Shown here one piece after another: positions 26,719 to 35,558 of a stretch of 46,904 nucleotides of DNA (its first letter is position 1; each line of letters opens with the position of its first letter). The stretch comes from Microcoleus sp. LEGE 07076. Lineage in GTDB: Bacteria; Cyanobacteriota; Cyanobacteriia; Cyanobacteriales; Microcoleaceae. Below the pieces are notes generated by a model that saw only the letters and a program-made list of their open reading frames with translations, did no database searches and was not told where the DNA came from. The position numbers and the translations under genes were made by a program. Where the stretch lies: the NCBI RefSeq assembly GCF_015207455.1, contig NZ_JADEWV010000026.1, positions 1-46,904 on the forward strand, read 5' to 3'.

Positions 26719-27347
26719 TCTTTAGCCGCTTTGTTTGTCAAAAAAAATAAAGTTATTGATTCATCAACTAATTAATTACAAAACTTACCGCAGGTGAGGA
26801 TACAAACTGGATTTAAACCTAGTTGTTTTAACTAAAAAATAGATTTATTTGAGAAAAGCCAGGTTGCATATCGTAAGTTCTGAATTACAAACATTTAAAG
26901 AGAAGTAGACATTTTTTTGTGTAGTACCAACAAGATTAGCGGCACCAACCAGCAAGCGGTGCGAGTCCTGGGAAGTAAACCATACCAAAGATAGAGATAT
27001 CCCAGGAACAACTATTATAAATTGACAGATAGAAGTCGTTTGAAGGCACAAAGCACAAGGCAGAAGGCAGAAGGAAAGAACAACGGGTGCATCTGAGTTT
27101 GGCATTGGTAGCGATGTTAAGGCGATCGCACAGTGAAAAAAAACTGTAAAAAAGAATGCTTTTTCCACTTCCACAGCCGGAGATGCTAGCGGAAAAATGA
27201 TGGATACCAGATTTTTGCTAGGTGCAATTTACTGCAAAAATTATGCACGCTCCATTCTAAGTGCTGCCTGCGGAAAACAAGGCAATTCTGTTAAGCTTTA
27301 GGGTGAAGTTAGTCGGGATTGACAATAAACTCAATCTATAAAAATTC
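26719..27347. other. Intergenic region, 629 bp, no supported gene
   Basis: The stretch holds an 8-bp inverted repeat TCCTGGGA/TCCCAGGA (26966-26973 and 27000-27007), a short run of GGCAGAA/GGCACAA heptamers near 27044-27078, and otherwise AT-rich sequence. A 109-codon minus-strand frame has repeat-derived content and no family features. Confidence 0.5.
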
Positions 27348-30300
27348 ATGCAAATCGATAATATAAGTATTCATTCTGAAACGCTATCGCCGACTCGCAC
27401 TGGTGGCAATGCACCGAATTTAATAGAAGAAGTATGGAGGCTGTACGATCGCGCCCTGGGAGCTACTAGCAACGGCATCGCGATCGCGGACGCTACGGGG
27501 CCAGACAAACCAATAGTCTACTGCAACCAGGCTTTCGAGCGGATTACAGGCTACTCTAGCAGCGAAATCATCGGGCACAACTGTCGCTTCCTGCAAGGCC
27601 CGGATACCGATCCTGCTGCCGTCGCTCAAATCCGCACAGCCCTGAAAGAACAACACGACTGCAAAGTAGTTCTGAAAAACTACCGCAAAGACGGCACCCC
27701 TTTCTGGAACGAACTAGCCATCTCGCCGGTGCGCGACAGCAGCGGCAGCGTCACCCACTTCATTGGCGTTCAATCTGATATCACCGATCGCAAGCAAGCA
27801 GAAGAAGCGCTGCAACAAGCTGAGGAAAAATACCGCAGCATCTTTGAAAACGCCACCGAAGGCATATTTCAAACTGCCCCAGACGGGCGCTACCTCAGCG
27901 CCAACCCCGCACTCGCCCGAATGTACGGCTACGATTCCCCGTCAGAACTGATCGCAAAATGTTCGGCAAAAAACCTTTACGCCGATCGCGCCCGCCGCGC
28001 TGAATTTATCGCCGAAATCAGTAAAAACGGTTCCCTCAAAGAGTTTGAATCTTACATATATCGCAAAGACGGCAGCACAACCTGGATCTCGGAAAACGTG
28101 CGCGAAGTCCGCAGCCCGGAGGGCGAACTTTTTTACTACGAAGGAACAGTCGCCGAAATCGCCGATCGCAAAACAGCCGAAGCAGCCCTGCGCGATCGAG
28201 AATACTGGCTGAAAACCGCGATCGATGCGGTACCCGACGCGATCCACCTCACAGACAGCGAGGGGCGCTGGCTGATTGCCAACGACTGCGCCCTCAAACT
28301 CTTGGGCTGGGAAACGGCAGACTACCAGGGCAAAACTAATGCCGAACTCGCAGCCGCCGCCACTGGGAGAGTCAGAGAAATCCTGCTGAGTTGGCAGGAA
28401 ACCGACGAAACCACCTGGGAAGCAGGCACTCTCACTTCCAGCAGTCAAATTGTCCCCCTCCCCACAGGCAGCAACAATTTGTTTGAAGTGCGGAAAGTGC
28501 CGCTGTTCAACCCCGACGGTTCCCGCAAAGGCATGGCAGTCGCGGGGCGGGACATCACTCAGGAAGTGGCAGCAGAAGCAGCTTTGCGGGACAGCGAACA
28601 GCGGTTTCGGGCAATTTTTGAACGCGGTGCGATCGGCATGGCAGTCGCTACCCTCGAAGGTATGGCGATCGCCACTAATCCGGCATTTCAAGCGATGCTG
28701 GGGCTCTCCGAAGCCGAACTGCGCGGTGCCGGCCTCGACGACTGCGCCCACCCGGAAGACGCAGCAGCTTCCCACCAGTTGCGCCAACAGTTGGCAGCAG
28801 GCTCGCGGGAAGCTTACCAAATCGAGAAGCGCTACCTGCGCCCTGACGGCAGCATCAGGTGGGGACGCCTCAGCGCTTCAGTCATCGACAGCAGTCAAGG
28901 AAGGCCGCAGTTTATTTTGGAAATGGTGGAGGATATTACCGATCGCAAACAAGCCCAGTCAGCTTTATTGCAAAATGAGGCTAAGTGGCGATCGCTGATT
29001 CTCAACAGTTCCGACATCATTACTATTCTCGACGAGGGCGGCCGCATTGTTTACCAAAGCCCTTCTGTAGAAACAGTTCTGGGTTACGAACCAGAGGAAC
29101 TAATCGGTCGCATGGTTCTCGATTTCATTCACCCTGACGACATTCCCTCGGTGATGTCCTACGGCGAAAAACTGCTCGCAAATCCAGGCGATCCGATCGC
29201 CCTAGAAGGTCGGTTCCGTCGCGCTGACGGTTCTTGGTGTTTTCTCGAAGCCGTGGGCATGAGCTTGCTAGCAGACCCCGCTGTGAGCGGAATTGCGATC
29301 AACTCCCGCGACATGACGGCGCGCCGGCAAGCAGAGTACCGCCTCAGCAAAATCAACGAGTGCTTTTTGGGATTCACCACCGACGCGGCTGACAACATCC
29401 AGTGCCTGACAGCCTTAGCAGGCGAGCTTTTGGGCGGAACCTGCGCCGTCTACAGCCACGTCGGTGACGGGCTGCTGCGCGCGATCGCAACTTGGCAAAC
29501 GCCGCCTGACTACCCGGAGGTCGATCGCGCCGAGGGCCACATCTGCACCGACGTATGCCACAAAGGCAGCGATCAGGCTGTGGCGATTCCTGACTTGCAG
29601 AACACGATCTACGCCCAAATCGATCCCGCTGTCATCCGCTACCAAATCCAAAGCTATCTGGGGCAAGCAGTGCGGCTGGGCGACAATTACGTGGGTTCGG
29701 TGTGCGTTCTCTACACCGAGCCGATCGCGCCTTCTCAAGCCGACTGCAAACTGATCGGAATTATTGCAGGGGCGATCGGAGTTGAGGAAGAACGGGCGGC
29801 GGCGGCTGCGCGCGATCGGCAAAAATCCCAAGAACTGCAAACAGCTTTGCACGATTTGCAGCAAACTCAAATGCAGTTAGTCCAAACCGAAAAAATGTCT
29901 TCCCTCGGACAAGTGCTAGCAGGAATTGCCCACGAAATCAACAACCCAGTCGGCTTTGTCGCCGGCAACCTCTGCCACGTCCGCGACTACGTTCTCGACT
30001 TGCTAGAAATCGTCCAAGTGTATCGACAAGAGTACCCAAATCCCCCAGCAAAAATTCAGCAACAAGCCGAAGATATAGACATAGAATTTCTCGCAAAAGA
30101 CCTGCCCAAGTTGCTCAACTCGATGCACACAGGATGCGAGCGCATTGTAGAAATCATTCAAACTCTCCGAAATTTCTCGCGTGCAGACGAAGCAAAAATC
30201 AAGTCTGCCGACATTCACGAAGGTTTAGAAAGTACGTTGTTAATGTTGAACAGCAGGCTGAAAGCCAAAGCCAAATGGCAGGGCATTGAAGTGATTAAAG

Positions 30301-30695
30301 AATACGGAGAACTGCCCCAAATAGAATGTCATCCCGGACTGTTAAATCAGGTATTTATGAACATATTGGCAAATGCAATGGACGCATTGGAAGAAAGCAG
30401 CAGCCAAGCAAAAAATACCGCAACTTCTATCTTTCCTAAAATCATAATTAAAACAGAAACAATTGATAACAAGAGCATTTGCATTCGGATCAAAGACAAC
30501 GGCCCCGGCATTCCCGAAGATAATATTGTGCGTCTATTTGACCCCTTCTATACCACAAAACCCGTAGGTAAAGGCACCGGTTTGGGTTTATCAATTTCGC
30601 ACCAAATTGTCGTAGAAAAACACAAAGGCAAATTGCAATGCCTCTCCCAACTCGGTCAAGGTACCGAATTTATTATTGACATTCCAATTCGTTGA
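27348..30695 (+). CDS. LOV-PAS-GAF sensor histidine kinase (likely blue-light receptor)
   Basis: The 1115-residue product starts with a LOV domain (~30-140): GHNCRFLQG holds the flavin-reactive Cys79, and NYRKDGTPFWNELAISPV and HFIGVQSDIT supply the other flavin contacts. Four further PAS domains follow (~155-275, 285-405, 410-535, 540-660), each ending in a DITDRK-like motif, then a GAF domain (~670-830), a coiled coil, and a kinase core with phospho-acceptor His862 in AHEINNPVG, an N box NQVFMNILANAMDA, and G boxes DNGPGIP and GKGTGLGLS. LOV kinases form a cysteinyl-flavin adduct in blue light. No receiver is attached and no regulator is adjacent. It is cytoplasmic, without membrane segments. 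Confidence 0.9.
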   Translation: MQIDNISIHSETLSPTRTGGNAPNLIEEVWRLYDRALGATSNGIAIADATGPDKPIVYCNQAFERITGYSSSEIIGHNCRFLQGPDTDPAAVAQIRTALKEQHDCKVVLKNYRKDGTPFWNELAISPVRDSSGSVTHFIGVQSDITDRKQAEEALQQAEEKYRSIFENATEGIFQTAPDGRYLSANPALARMYGYDSPSELIAKCSAKNLYADRARRAEFIAEISKNGSLKEFESYIYRKDGSTTWISENVREVRSPEGELFYYEGTVAEIADRKTAEAALRDREYWLKTAIDAVPDAIHLTDSEGRWLIANDCALKLLGWETADYQGKTNAELAAAATGRVREILLSWQETDETTWEAGTLTSSSQIVPLPTGSNNLFEVRKVPLFNPDGSRKGMAVAGRDITQEVAAEAALRDSEQRFRAIFERGAIGMAVATLEGMAIATNPAFQAMLGLSEAELRGAGLDDCAHPEDAAASHQLRQQLAAGSREAYQIEKRYLRPDGSIRWGRLSASVIDSSQGRPQFILEMVEDITDRKQAQSALLQNEAKWRSLILNSSDIITILDEGGRIVYQSPSVETVLGYEPEELIGRMVLDFIHPDDIPSVMSYGEKLLANPGDPIALEGRFRRADGSWCFLEAVGMSLLADPAVSGIAINSRDMTARRQAEYRLSKINECFLGFTTDAADNIQCLTALAGELLGGTCAVYSHVGDGLLRAIATWQTPPDYPEVDRAEGHICTDVCHKGSDQAVAIPDLQNTIYAQIDPAVIRYQIQSYLGQAVRLGDNYVGSVCVLYTEPIAPSQADCKLIGIIAGAIGVEEERAAAAARDRQKSQELQTALHDLQQTQMQLVQTEKMSSLGQVLAGIAHEINNPVGFVAGNLCHVRDYVLDLLEIVQVYRQEYPNPPAKIQQQAEDIDIEFLAKDLPKLLNSMHTGCERIVEIIQTLRNFSRADEAKIKSADIHEGLESTLLMLNSRLKAKAKWQGIEVIKEYGELPQIECHPGLLNQVFMNILANAMDALEESSSQAKNTATSIFPKIIIKTETIDNKSICIRIKDNGPGIPEDNIVRLFDPFYTTKPVGKGTGLGLSISHQIVVEKHKGKLQCLSQLGQGTEFIIDIPIR

Positions 30696-30737
30696 CATCA
30701 GGACAGCGCCAATCAGGATATCATCTCAATTAATTCA

Positions 30738-30961
30738 GTAGTCAGCAGTCAGTAGTCAACCAGAATCAATCTAATTAATCTGCGTTAATCTGCGTTCATC
30801 TGCCTGTATCTGCGGTAAAAAAAAGAAAATCTTTAACCGCAGATGACAGTGTAGTCAGCAGTCAGTAGTCAACCAGAATCAATCTAATTAATCTGCGTTA
30901 ATCTGCGTTCATCTGCCTGTATCTGCGGTAAAAAAAAGAAAATCTCTCACCGCAGATGACA
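30738..30961. repeat. 113-bp tandem duplication in intergenic DNA
   Basis: Two copies begin GTAGTCAGCAGTCAGTAGTC at 30738 and 30851 and continue through AATCTGCGTTAATCTGCGTT and CTGCGGTAAAAAAAAG to CCGCAGATGACA. They differ at only a few bases (CTTTAA versus CTCTCA). It lies between the LOV kinase and the porin gene, which converge. Confidence 0.85.
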
Positions 30962-31028
30962 ATTGATAGAGAATGTGTACCTGACTCAACTGCAAAATAC
31001 AATTAGGTTGAACTAAGTCCTAATTGAG

Positions 31029-33329
31029 TTAAAAACTAAACTGCGTCCGCAAATTCCCCACAAAAATTGTCGGGTTGTTATCGAAATTATTGGGATTGGC
31101 GATCGCATAAAATGCCGGCACAATCGAAATATGGTCGGTGAGAGGCAAATAATAAGTTGCCTCAATTTCGTACTGCTTGCCACCATTTCCCCCGCCCGAA
31201 ACCAGAAACCTCCGACCGCCAGTAACGTCAAAAGGTACTAAAAACGACAGCGTAAACTGAGCTCCTTTTTTCAAGAAATCGGGAAGTGCAAATCCCAACT
31301 GATAAGATTGAGTTTCGATCTTGCCGTCCGGTCGGTTAGTCTTGGGAAATATATTAGTTTCGGCGTAGCCGTAGCGACCGAAAAGACCGAAACGGCGGCT
31401 GACAGACCAATCGAAATTAAAGCTAAAAGTATTCGCAGTAGCATTTCCCAGACGGCCGCCGAAACCGTCATCTGCTAAAGCATTAATCGGCTTGGCATTA
31501 GGCGATCCAATTAGTCCGCCAATTTGCTGGATGTTGGAACGGCTGTACAGAAACCGCAAATTAGCCCGATCGCTCGGACTGAATGTTAGTTCGGCGGTAC
31601 TCGTATTCGTCCCGCCAAACAAGCCTTGGGACGGATTGGAAGCCGAATTAAACACCGAAGTGGGCAAAAATTCCGTACTCTCGCCCAAATAACCCAAACG
31701 CAGTTTCAATCGGCGGCTGATATCCCACAAAGCCAAAGCACCTGCACCGCGTCTAGTAGCAGTTAACAAAGGGCTGTTGTTAGAATTAAAGCTGCTCGCA
31801 CCGTCCACGAAAAAGTTAAACTTATTGTTGTCAAAGTAGCGGTAGAAATTAATTCTCGGGCCAATTACTACTTGCAAGCTGTTGCTAACCGGGAACCGAT
31901 AAGAAAGTTCCCGCAGAATAACTTCATTGGGATTCCCTCCAGCAGTTTGGTCGAGAAAAGGAGTGCCAAAGGTATTGAACAAACCAGGAGAAGTATACTG
32001 ATTGGCTGGTGAATTTCCGTTGCCTACAGCTAGCTGTGTAATCAATTGGTCTTTGCCTGTAAAAGAAGTAGTGAGGGTCAACCAAATTAACTGGCTGAAA
32101 GTGATTTCTGGATCGTCGTCAACTTTCTGCACGATCGGTCTGTTAGTAACTGGATCGCGTCCGGGTACTCGATCTAAGGGAGCAGCTTTTGCATTTGTTG
32201 CTTCAACTCGGACTCGCTTGCCCGCAAAAGCTCCAGTCAGGTTAAACCAAGCAAAGGCGTTAAGTTTAGTAGTAGTTGAAAATTGGTTCGCTTCCAATTC
32301 AGAAGTGCGAGCTTCTAAAGCATCTACTCTACCGCGCAATGTAGCTAATTCTGCCGCAAATTCTTCTTGCAATCTTTGCAGAGATGCTAAATCTTCTCGG
32401 GTGACTAAATTACCAGTAGAACCGCTAATTTGTTTGGTAATTTGATCCAAGCAAGCGTTTAATCCGGCGGCAAATTCGTACCGAGTCATTGCCCGATTTC
32501 CTCGGAATGTGCCGTCGGGATATCCCGCTATGCAGCCGTATCTTTCTACGAGAGATTGCAGGGCTTGAAATGCCCAGTCTGTCGGGCGCACGTCGGAGAG
32601 TTGGGAAACAGAGGTGACTTGTGCTGCGTCTTCTTGTATGCTGAGGTCTTCAGCGGTGCTGCTATCGCTGCTGATATCGGCAATTTTGCTGGCTTCAGCA
32701 ACATTTTGAGATGCAGGAGTGTTGGCAATTTCTAACTCCTGTGGGGGCAGTGGGCGAATTGCCTGCGTTATTTGTGGGGCGGTTGCTGCAAGATTCTCTG
32801 TTGCTTTATCAGTTTCGGGTAAAGCGCGATCGACCGTTGCTATATCTTGCTTGGGTAAAGCGCGATCGACCGTTGCTATATCTTGTTTGGGTAAAGCGCG
32901 ATCGACTGCTACTATATCTTGTTTGGGTAAAGCGCGATTCACCCATGCTGCATCAGTTTCGGGTAAAGTACGATCGACCGTTGCTATATCTTGTTTGGGT
33001 AAAGCGCGATCGACTGCTACTATATCTTGTTTGGGTAAAGCGCGATTCACCCATGCTGCATCAGTTTCGGGTAAAGCGCGATCGACTGCTGAGTTAGTCT
33101 CTGCTGAGTTAGTCTCTGCTGACTGAGGTATTTCAATAGACGCAGCAGCGAGCGCTACATCTGCAGTAGCCCCAAGGACGGCACTCGCCTCTAGCCCAAC
33201 TTCTGGAGTTGAGTTATCCTGAACTTGAGCTATGGCTGCGATCGACCCCAAAGGCACCGACGCACCAGAAATCAAGAAACACAGCCAAAAAGCTTTAACG
33301 GAGGTTGAATTATTCACCAAAATACTCAC
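31029..33329 (-). CDS. SLH-domain OprB-type outer-membrane porin with a 12-residue repeat linker
   Basis: The 766-residue product has a signal peptide (~10-35, ending AIAQ), an extended linker with eight 12-residue repeats (83-178, unit DRALPKQDIATV or NRALPETDAAWV), an SLH domain (~232-285: VRPTDWAFQALQSLVERYGCIAGYPDGTFRG, in two blocks) and a coiled coil (~300-340: LATLRGRVDALEARTSELEA). It ends in a long OprB-type beta barrel finishing NLRTQFSF with the terminal Phe expected of outer-membrane proteins. Cyanobacterial SLH-porins of this type (SomA/SomB, 'iron uptake porin') anchor the outer membrane to peptidoglycan and pass ions or small solutes. The start is a GTG without a clear Shine-Dalgarno sequence; GTG at codon 5 is an alternative. 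Confidence 0.88.
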   Translation of the reverse strand: MSILVNNSTSVKAFWLCFLISGASVPLGSIAAIAQVQDNSTPEVGLEASAVLGATADVALAAASIEIPQSAETNSAETNSAVDRALPETDAAWVNRALPKQDIVAVDRALPKQDIATVDRTLPETDAAWVNRALPKQDIVAVDRALPKQDIATVDRALPKQDIATVDRALPETDKATENLAATAPQITQAIRPLPPQELEIANTPASQNVAEASKIADISSDSSTAEDLSIQEDAAQVTSVSQLSDVRPTDWAFQALQSLVERYGCIAGYPDGTFRGNRAMTRYEFAAGLNACLDQITKQISGSTGNLVTREDLASLQRLQEEFAAELATLRGRVDALEARTSELEANQFSTTTKLNAFAWFNLTGAFAGKRVRVEATNAKAAPLDRVPGRDPVTNRPIVQKVDDDPEITFSQLIWLTLTTSFTGKDQLITQLAVGNGNSPANQYTSPGLFNTFGTPFLDQTAGGNPNEVILRELSYRFPVSNSLQVVIGPRINFYRYFDNNKFNFFVDGASSFNSNNSPLLTATRRGAGALALWDISRRLKLRLGYLGESTEFLPTSVFNSASNPSQGLFGGTNTSTAELTFSPSDRANLRFLYSRSNIQQIGGLIGSPNAKPINALADDGFGGRLGNATANTFSFNFDWSVSRRFGLFGRYGYAETNIFPKTNRPDGKIETQSYQLGFALPDFLKKGAQFTLSFLVPFDVTGGRRFLVSGGGNGGKQYEIEATYYLPLTDHISIVPAFYAIANPNNFDNNPTIFVGNLRTQFSF
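32796..33083. repeat. 36-bp coding minisatellite in the porin gene
   Basis: Eight in-frame 36-bp units encode residues 83-178 of the porin. Units come in three flavours (ETDAAW, KQDIVA, KQDIAT), and the first six units are two copies of a 108-bp higher-order block. Most units contain a HIP1-like GCGATCGA. Confidence 0.9.
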
Positions 33330-33498
33330 ACCACTTGTTGCAAATTAAATTTGGGCAATCTTAAACGATCGGATTGCTGATAAATGTATTTTGTTTAACA
33401 AATTCTTATAAATAGTTAAAATTATTTTAGGAAGCGATTGCTCCCCAATTACCAATCACTGATGACGGATGACTGCTGATTACTGACTAATTCCCAAA

Positions 33499-34230
33499 AT
33501 GAAGTTTTTGTTAGTTACAGACTTAGACAACACGCTAGTCGGAGATGACGAAGCAACCCAAGTTTTCAACCAGCGCTTGCAATCAATGCGATCGCAAATT
33601 TGTTTGGTGTACGCTACCGGGCGTTCTCATGCTTCAACTTCCCAATTAATTTCCCAAAAACAACTGCTAGCACCTGACTATTTGATCGCAGGTGTAGGCA
33701 GCGAAATTTATCAAGATGGAACTCAGGATTTAGATTGGGCCCAACATATTTCTCAAGACTGGGATAAAATGGCGATCGCCTCTTTAGCTCAGCAGTTTAA
33801 GCAGCTTAAACCCCAATCCCCACAAGTACAAAATCCTTGGAAAATCAGTTATTGTCTGGAACCAACAGCAGAAAACAGCTCGATTGTCGAAGCATTGCAG
33901 CAAAAGTTAACTGCATCGGGACTCGCAGGTCAAATCATTTTTAGCAGCAATCGCGATGTAGATATTTTACCGAAAACTAGCAATAAAGGTAATGCTCTGA
34001 CTTATTTACAAAAGCGCCTGCAAATTCCATCTGAAGTAACATTAGTCTGCGGCGATTCTGGCAACGATATCAGTATGTTTGAACAAGATGTTCGGGGAGT
34101 AATCGTCGCTAACGCAATGTCCGAACTCTTAGCATGGCATCGCGAATGCGGCGGTAAAAACCATTATTTAGCTGCTGCTGCTTGCGCTTGGGGAATCATG
34201 GAAGGAATGGCATATTTTTGGGAGTTTTGA
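33499..34230 (+). CDS. spp: Sucrose-6-phosphate phosphatase
   Basis: The 243-residue product has the HAD type IIB motifs of SPP: VTDLDNTLVG (nucleophile Asp8, acid/base Asp10), YATGRSHAS (~35-43), PDYLIAGVGSEIY (~57-69), a Lys-containing SNKGNALTYL (~160-169) and CGDSGNDISMF (~180-190). It dephosphorylates sucrose 6-phosphate made by sucrose-phosphate synthase; sucrose is an osmolyte and carbon carrier in cyanobacteria. No synthase gene is adjacent. The length matches stand-alone cyanobacterial SPP (about 244). Confidence 0.88.
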   Translation: MKFLLVTDLDNTLVGDDEATQVFNQRLQSMRSQICLVYATGRSHASTSQLISQKQLLAPDYLIAGVGSEIYQDGTQDLDWAQHISQDWDKMAIASLAQQFKQLKPQSPQVQNPWKISYCLEPTAENSSIVEALQQKLTASGLAGQIIFSSNRDVDILPKTSNKGNALTYLQKRLQIPSEVTLVCGDSGNDISMFEQDVRGVIVANAMSELLAWHRECGGKNHYLAAAACAWGIMEGMAYFWEF

Positions 34231-34253
34231 TTGCCAAAAATGCGGTTTGGTTG

Positions 34254-34306
34254 GTAGCGAGGACTTGAGTCCTCATAAAAAATCAGAGGACTCAAGTCCT
34301 TACTAC
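34254..34306. repeat. Hairpin repeat GTAG-GAGGACTTGAGTCCTC
   Basis: GAGGACTTGAGTCCT and AGGACTCAAGTCCT face each other around an A-rich loop, with GTAG/CTAC at the outer ends. It is structurally like the 95-bp palindromes at 9190-9417. It lies 24 bp after the spp stop codon and may act as a transcript end. Confidence 0.6.
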
Positions 34307-34377
34307 AAACGTACCCCAACCGCCCCAAGTCTCGCAATGCGATACCATCAGCGTGTACTCGCTCGGCACGCCGCCAC

Positions 34378-34758
34378 ATGGAACAAAATACTTTACCAGT
34401 AGAAGTGATTCTATCTCACCCCCGCCAATCCTTGGGCAGCATTCGGCTGGATTGGACACCGCAACCGGGGAACTATCTAGATTTAGAGGGACAAACCTAT
34501 GCTGTTTTGGAACGGCACCATCGCTATCAACTCAAATTCGGCCGCTACCAACTGCAAAAAATCGCCCTGTACGTGCAGTCTGTCGCATTGCCGACGGAAA
34601 GAACATTTGTAAGCGGCATCTGGGTTGTTGGAGATGCTAGCTGTCGCTTTAACGCTCGATCGGAAATTCTGCGCTGTGCTGTCAACCCCAATGGCCCGTG
34701 CGAAGGCTGCGGTGATTACCAAAAGTGTGAATCGCGATCGAGCTTTAGACAATTCTAG
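34378..34758 (+). CDS. DUF6464-type cyanobacterial protein, function unknown
   Basis: The 126-residue product starts MEQNTLPVEVILSHPRQSLG and contains YAVLERHHRYQLKFGRYQL, GIWVVGDASCRFNARSEILR and CAVNPNGPCEGCGDYQKCE. The closing Cys cluster (C-x7-C-x2-C-x6-C) could bind metal. I recall this pattern as the cyanobacterial DUF6464 family, which has no assigned role. It sits between spp and a convergent ComFB-like gene. The ATG at 34378 is the family-like start. Confidence 0.65.
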   Translation: MEQNTLPVEVILSHPRQSLGSIRLDWTPQPGNYLDLEGQTYAVLERHHRYQLKFGRYQLQKIALYVQSVALPTERTFVSGIWVVGDASCRFNARSEILRCAVNPNGPCEGCGDYQKCESRSSFRQF

Positions 34759-34818
34759 CTCTATCGCCCAACCGACGAGAGTGCCGATCCCATCGGCATA
34801 TCCCTGATTGACAGCAAA

Positions 34819-35169
34819 CTATCCAAACCAACTAGCAACTCTCTCAGGAGATTTCAATTGTTCCCAAACGCCGCAATCTATCTTCTGATAGCTGTGGAGC
34901 ACGTCGCGAATTCCAGTATGAATTAAATTTTCTATGTGCAGCAACTGCTCTGAAGAACAGCGAATCTGTACTTTTTGGTTGAGAGACTCACCCGATTCGA
35001 TCGCAATATATTTATTAGGAACTCGGCTGAGTACATAAGCAATCAAATCCTGCCGCAAGCCCCAGGGCGAAAAAGCTTCTTGGTAGGGGTATTTGGGATA
35101 ATTACCCAAGATAATTTCTACTTCCTCCGTCACTAAAGCCAAGGTAATATTCACAAGATTTTTCGGCAT
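34819..35169 (-). CDS. ComFB-family-like protein (late competence development / possible c-di-nucleotide receptor)
   Basis: The 116-residue product reads VNITLALVTEEVEIILGNYP, then LRQDLIAYVLSRVPNKYIAIESGE, the ComFB pattern of a short helix with EE followed by 'xxAYxLxRxPxxY'. Some cyanobacterial ComFB proteins are reported to bind cyclic dinucleotides. It lies 80 bp downstream of the DUF1830 gene on the same strand, so the two may be co-transcribed. The C-terminal ~45 residues are less typical. Confidence 0.6.
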   Translation of the reverse strand: MPKNLVNITLALVTEEVEIILGNYPKYPYQEAFSPWGLRQDLIAYVLSRVPNKYIAIESGESLNQKVQIRCSSEQLLHIENLIHTGIRDVLHSYQKIDCGVWEQLKSPERVASWFG

Positions 35170-35249
35170 TTTCCCTTTCTATCTCCCCAAACACTACTTT
35201 ACTAATATCTTTGTTGCGCCAGTCTAGTTCCTCTGATTTTTTCTGCATC

Positions 35250-35558
35250 TTAGCAGGCTAATACCGCACTTTTTTGGGGGGTAACAACTATATCTAACTC
35301 GCAACTTACCTCTTCTATAACCCGCAGCACGTAGCACGGAATCTTGTCGGATAAAATAGCACTTGCCACCCCGCAGGTGTGAATTTCTAAAACTGCTTCT
35401 GCCGCAGCTTCAAACATCAGTCGCTGTCCCGGAAACACCACTCTTTCAAAATAAGAATTAGCAATGTTCTCAATCCGAACTATCTGAATTTGGTTGGTAA
35501 CATTTGCGTAATAGCACAGAAGCTGGCTGTTACCTTTAGAACATAGGCGATCGGACAT
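35250..35558 (-). CDS. DUF1830 protein, function unknown
   Basis: The 102-residue product contains CYYANVTNQIQIVRIENIANSY (split as CYYANVTNQIQ and IENIANSYFERVVFPGQRL) and HTCGVASAILSDKIPC, the DUF1830 signature of cyanobacterial small proteins. No function is established. The ATG at 35558 is chosen because GGAG precedes it by about nine bases; a TTG ten codons upstream would give a longer form. It heads a probable two-gene unit with the ComFB-like gene. Confidence 0.75.
   Translation of the reverse strand: MSDRLCSKGNSQLLCYYANVTNQIQIVRIENIANSYFERVVFPGQRLMFEAAAEAVLEIHTCGVASAILSDKIPCYVLRVIEEVSCELDIVVTPQKSAVLAC

Noticed and set aside
26845-27174. A 109-codon minus-strand frame upstream of the LOV kinase
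   Set aside because: Composition is repeat-like (GGCAGAA units) and no domain or start signal is visible.
27942-28820. A 292-codon minus-strand frame inside the LOV kinase
   Set aside because: High GC and biased codon use of the kinase gene leave the opposite strand open; the product resembles nothing.
32711-33126. Two repetitive plus-strand frames (128 and 135 codons) opposite the porin gene
   Set aside because: They arise because the 36-bp coding repeat on the minus strand is free of stops in other frames too. The minus-strand frame has signal peptide, SLH and barrel features.
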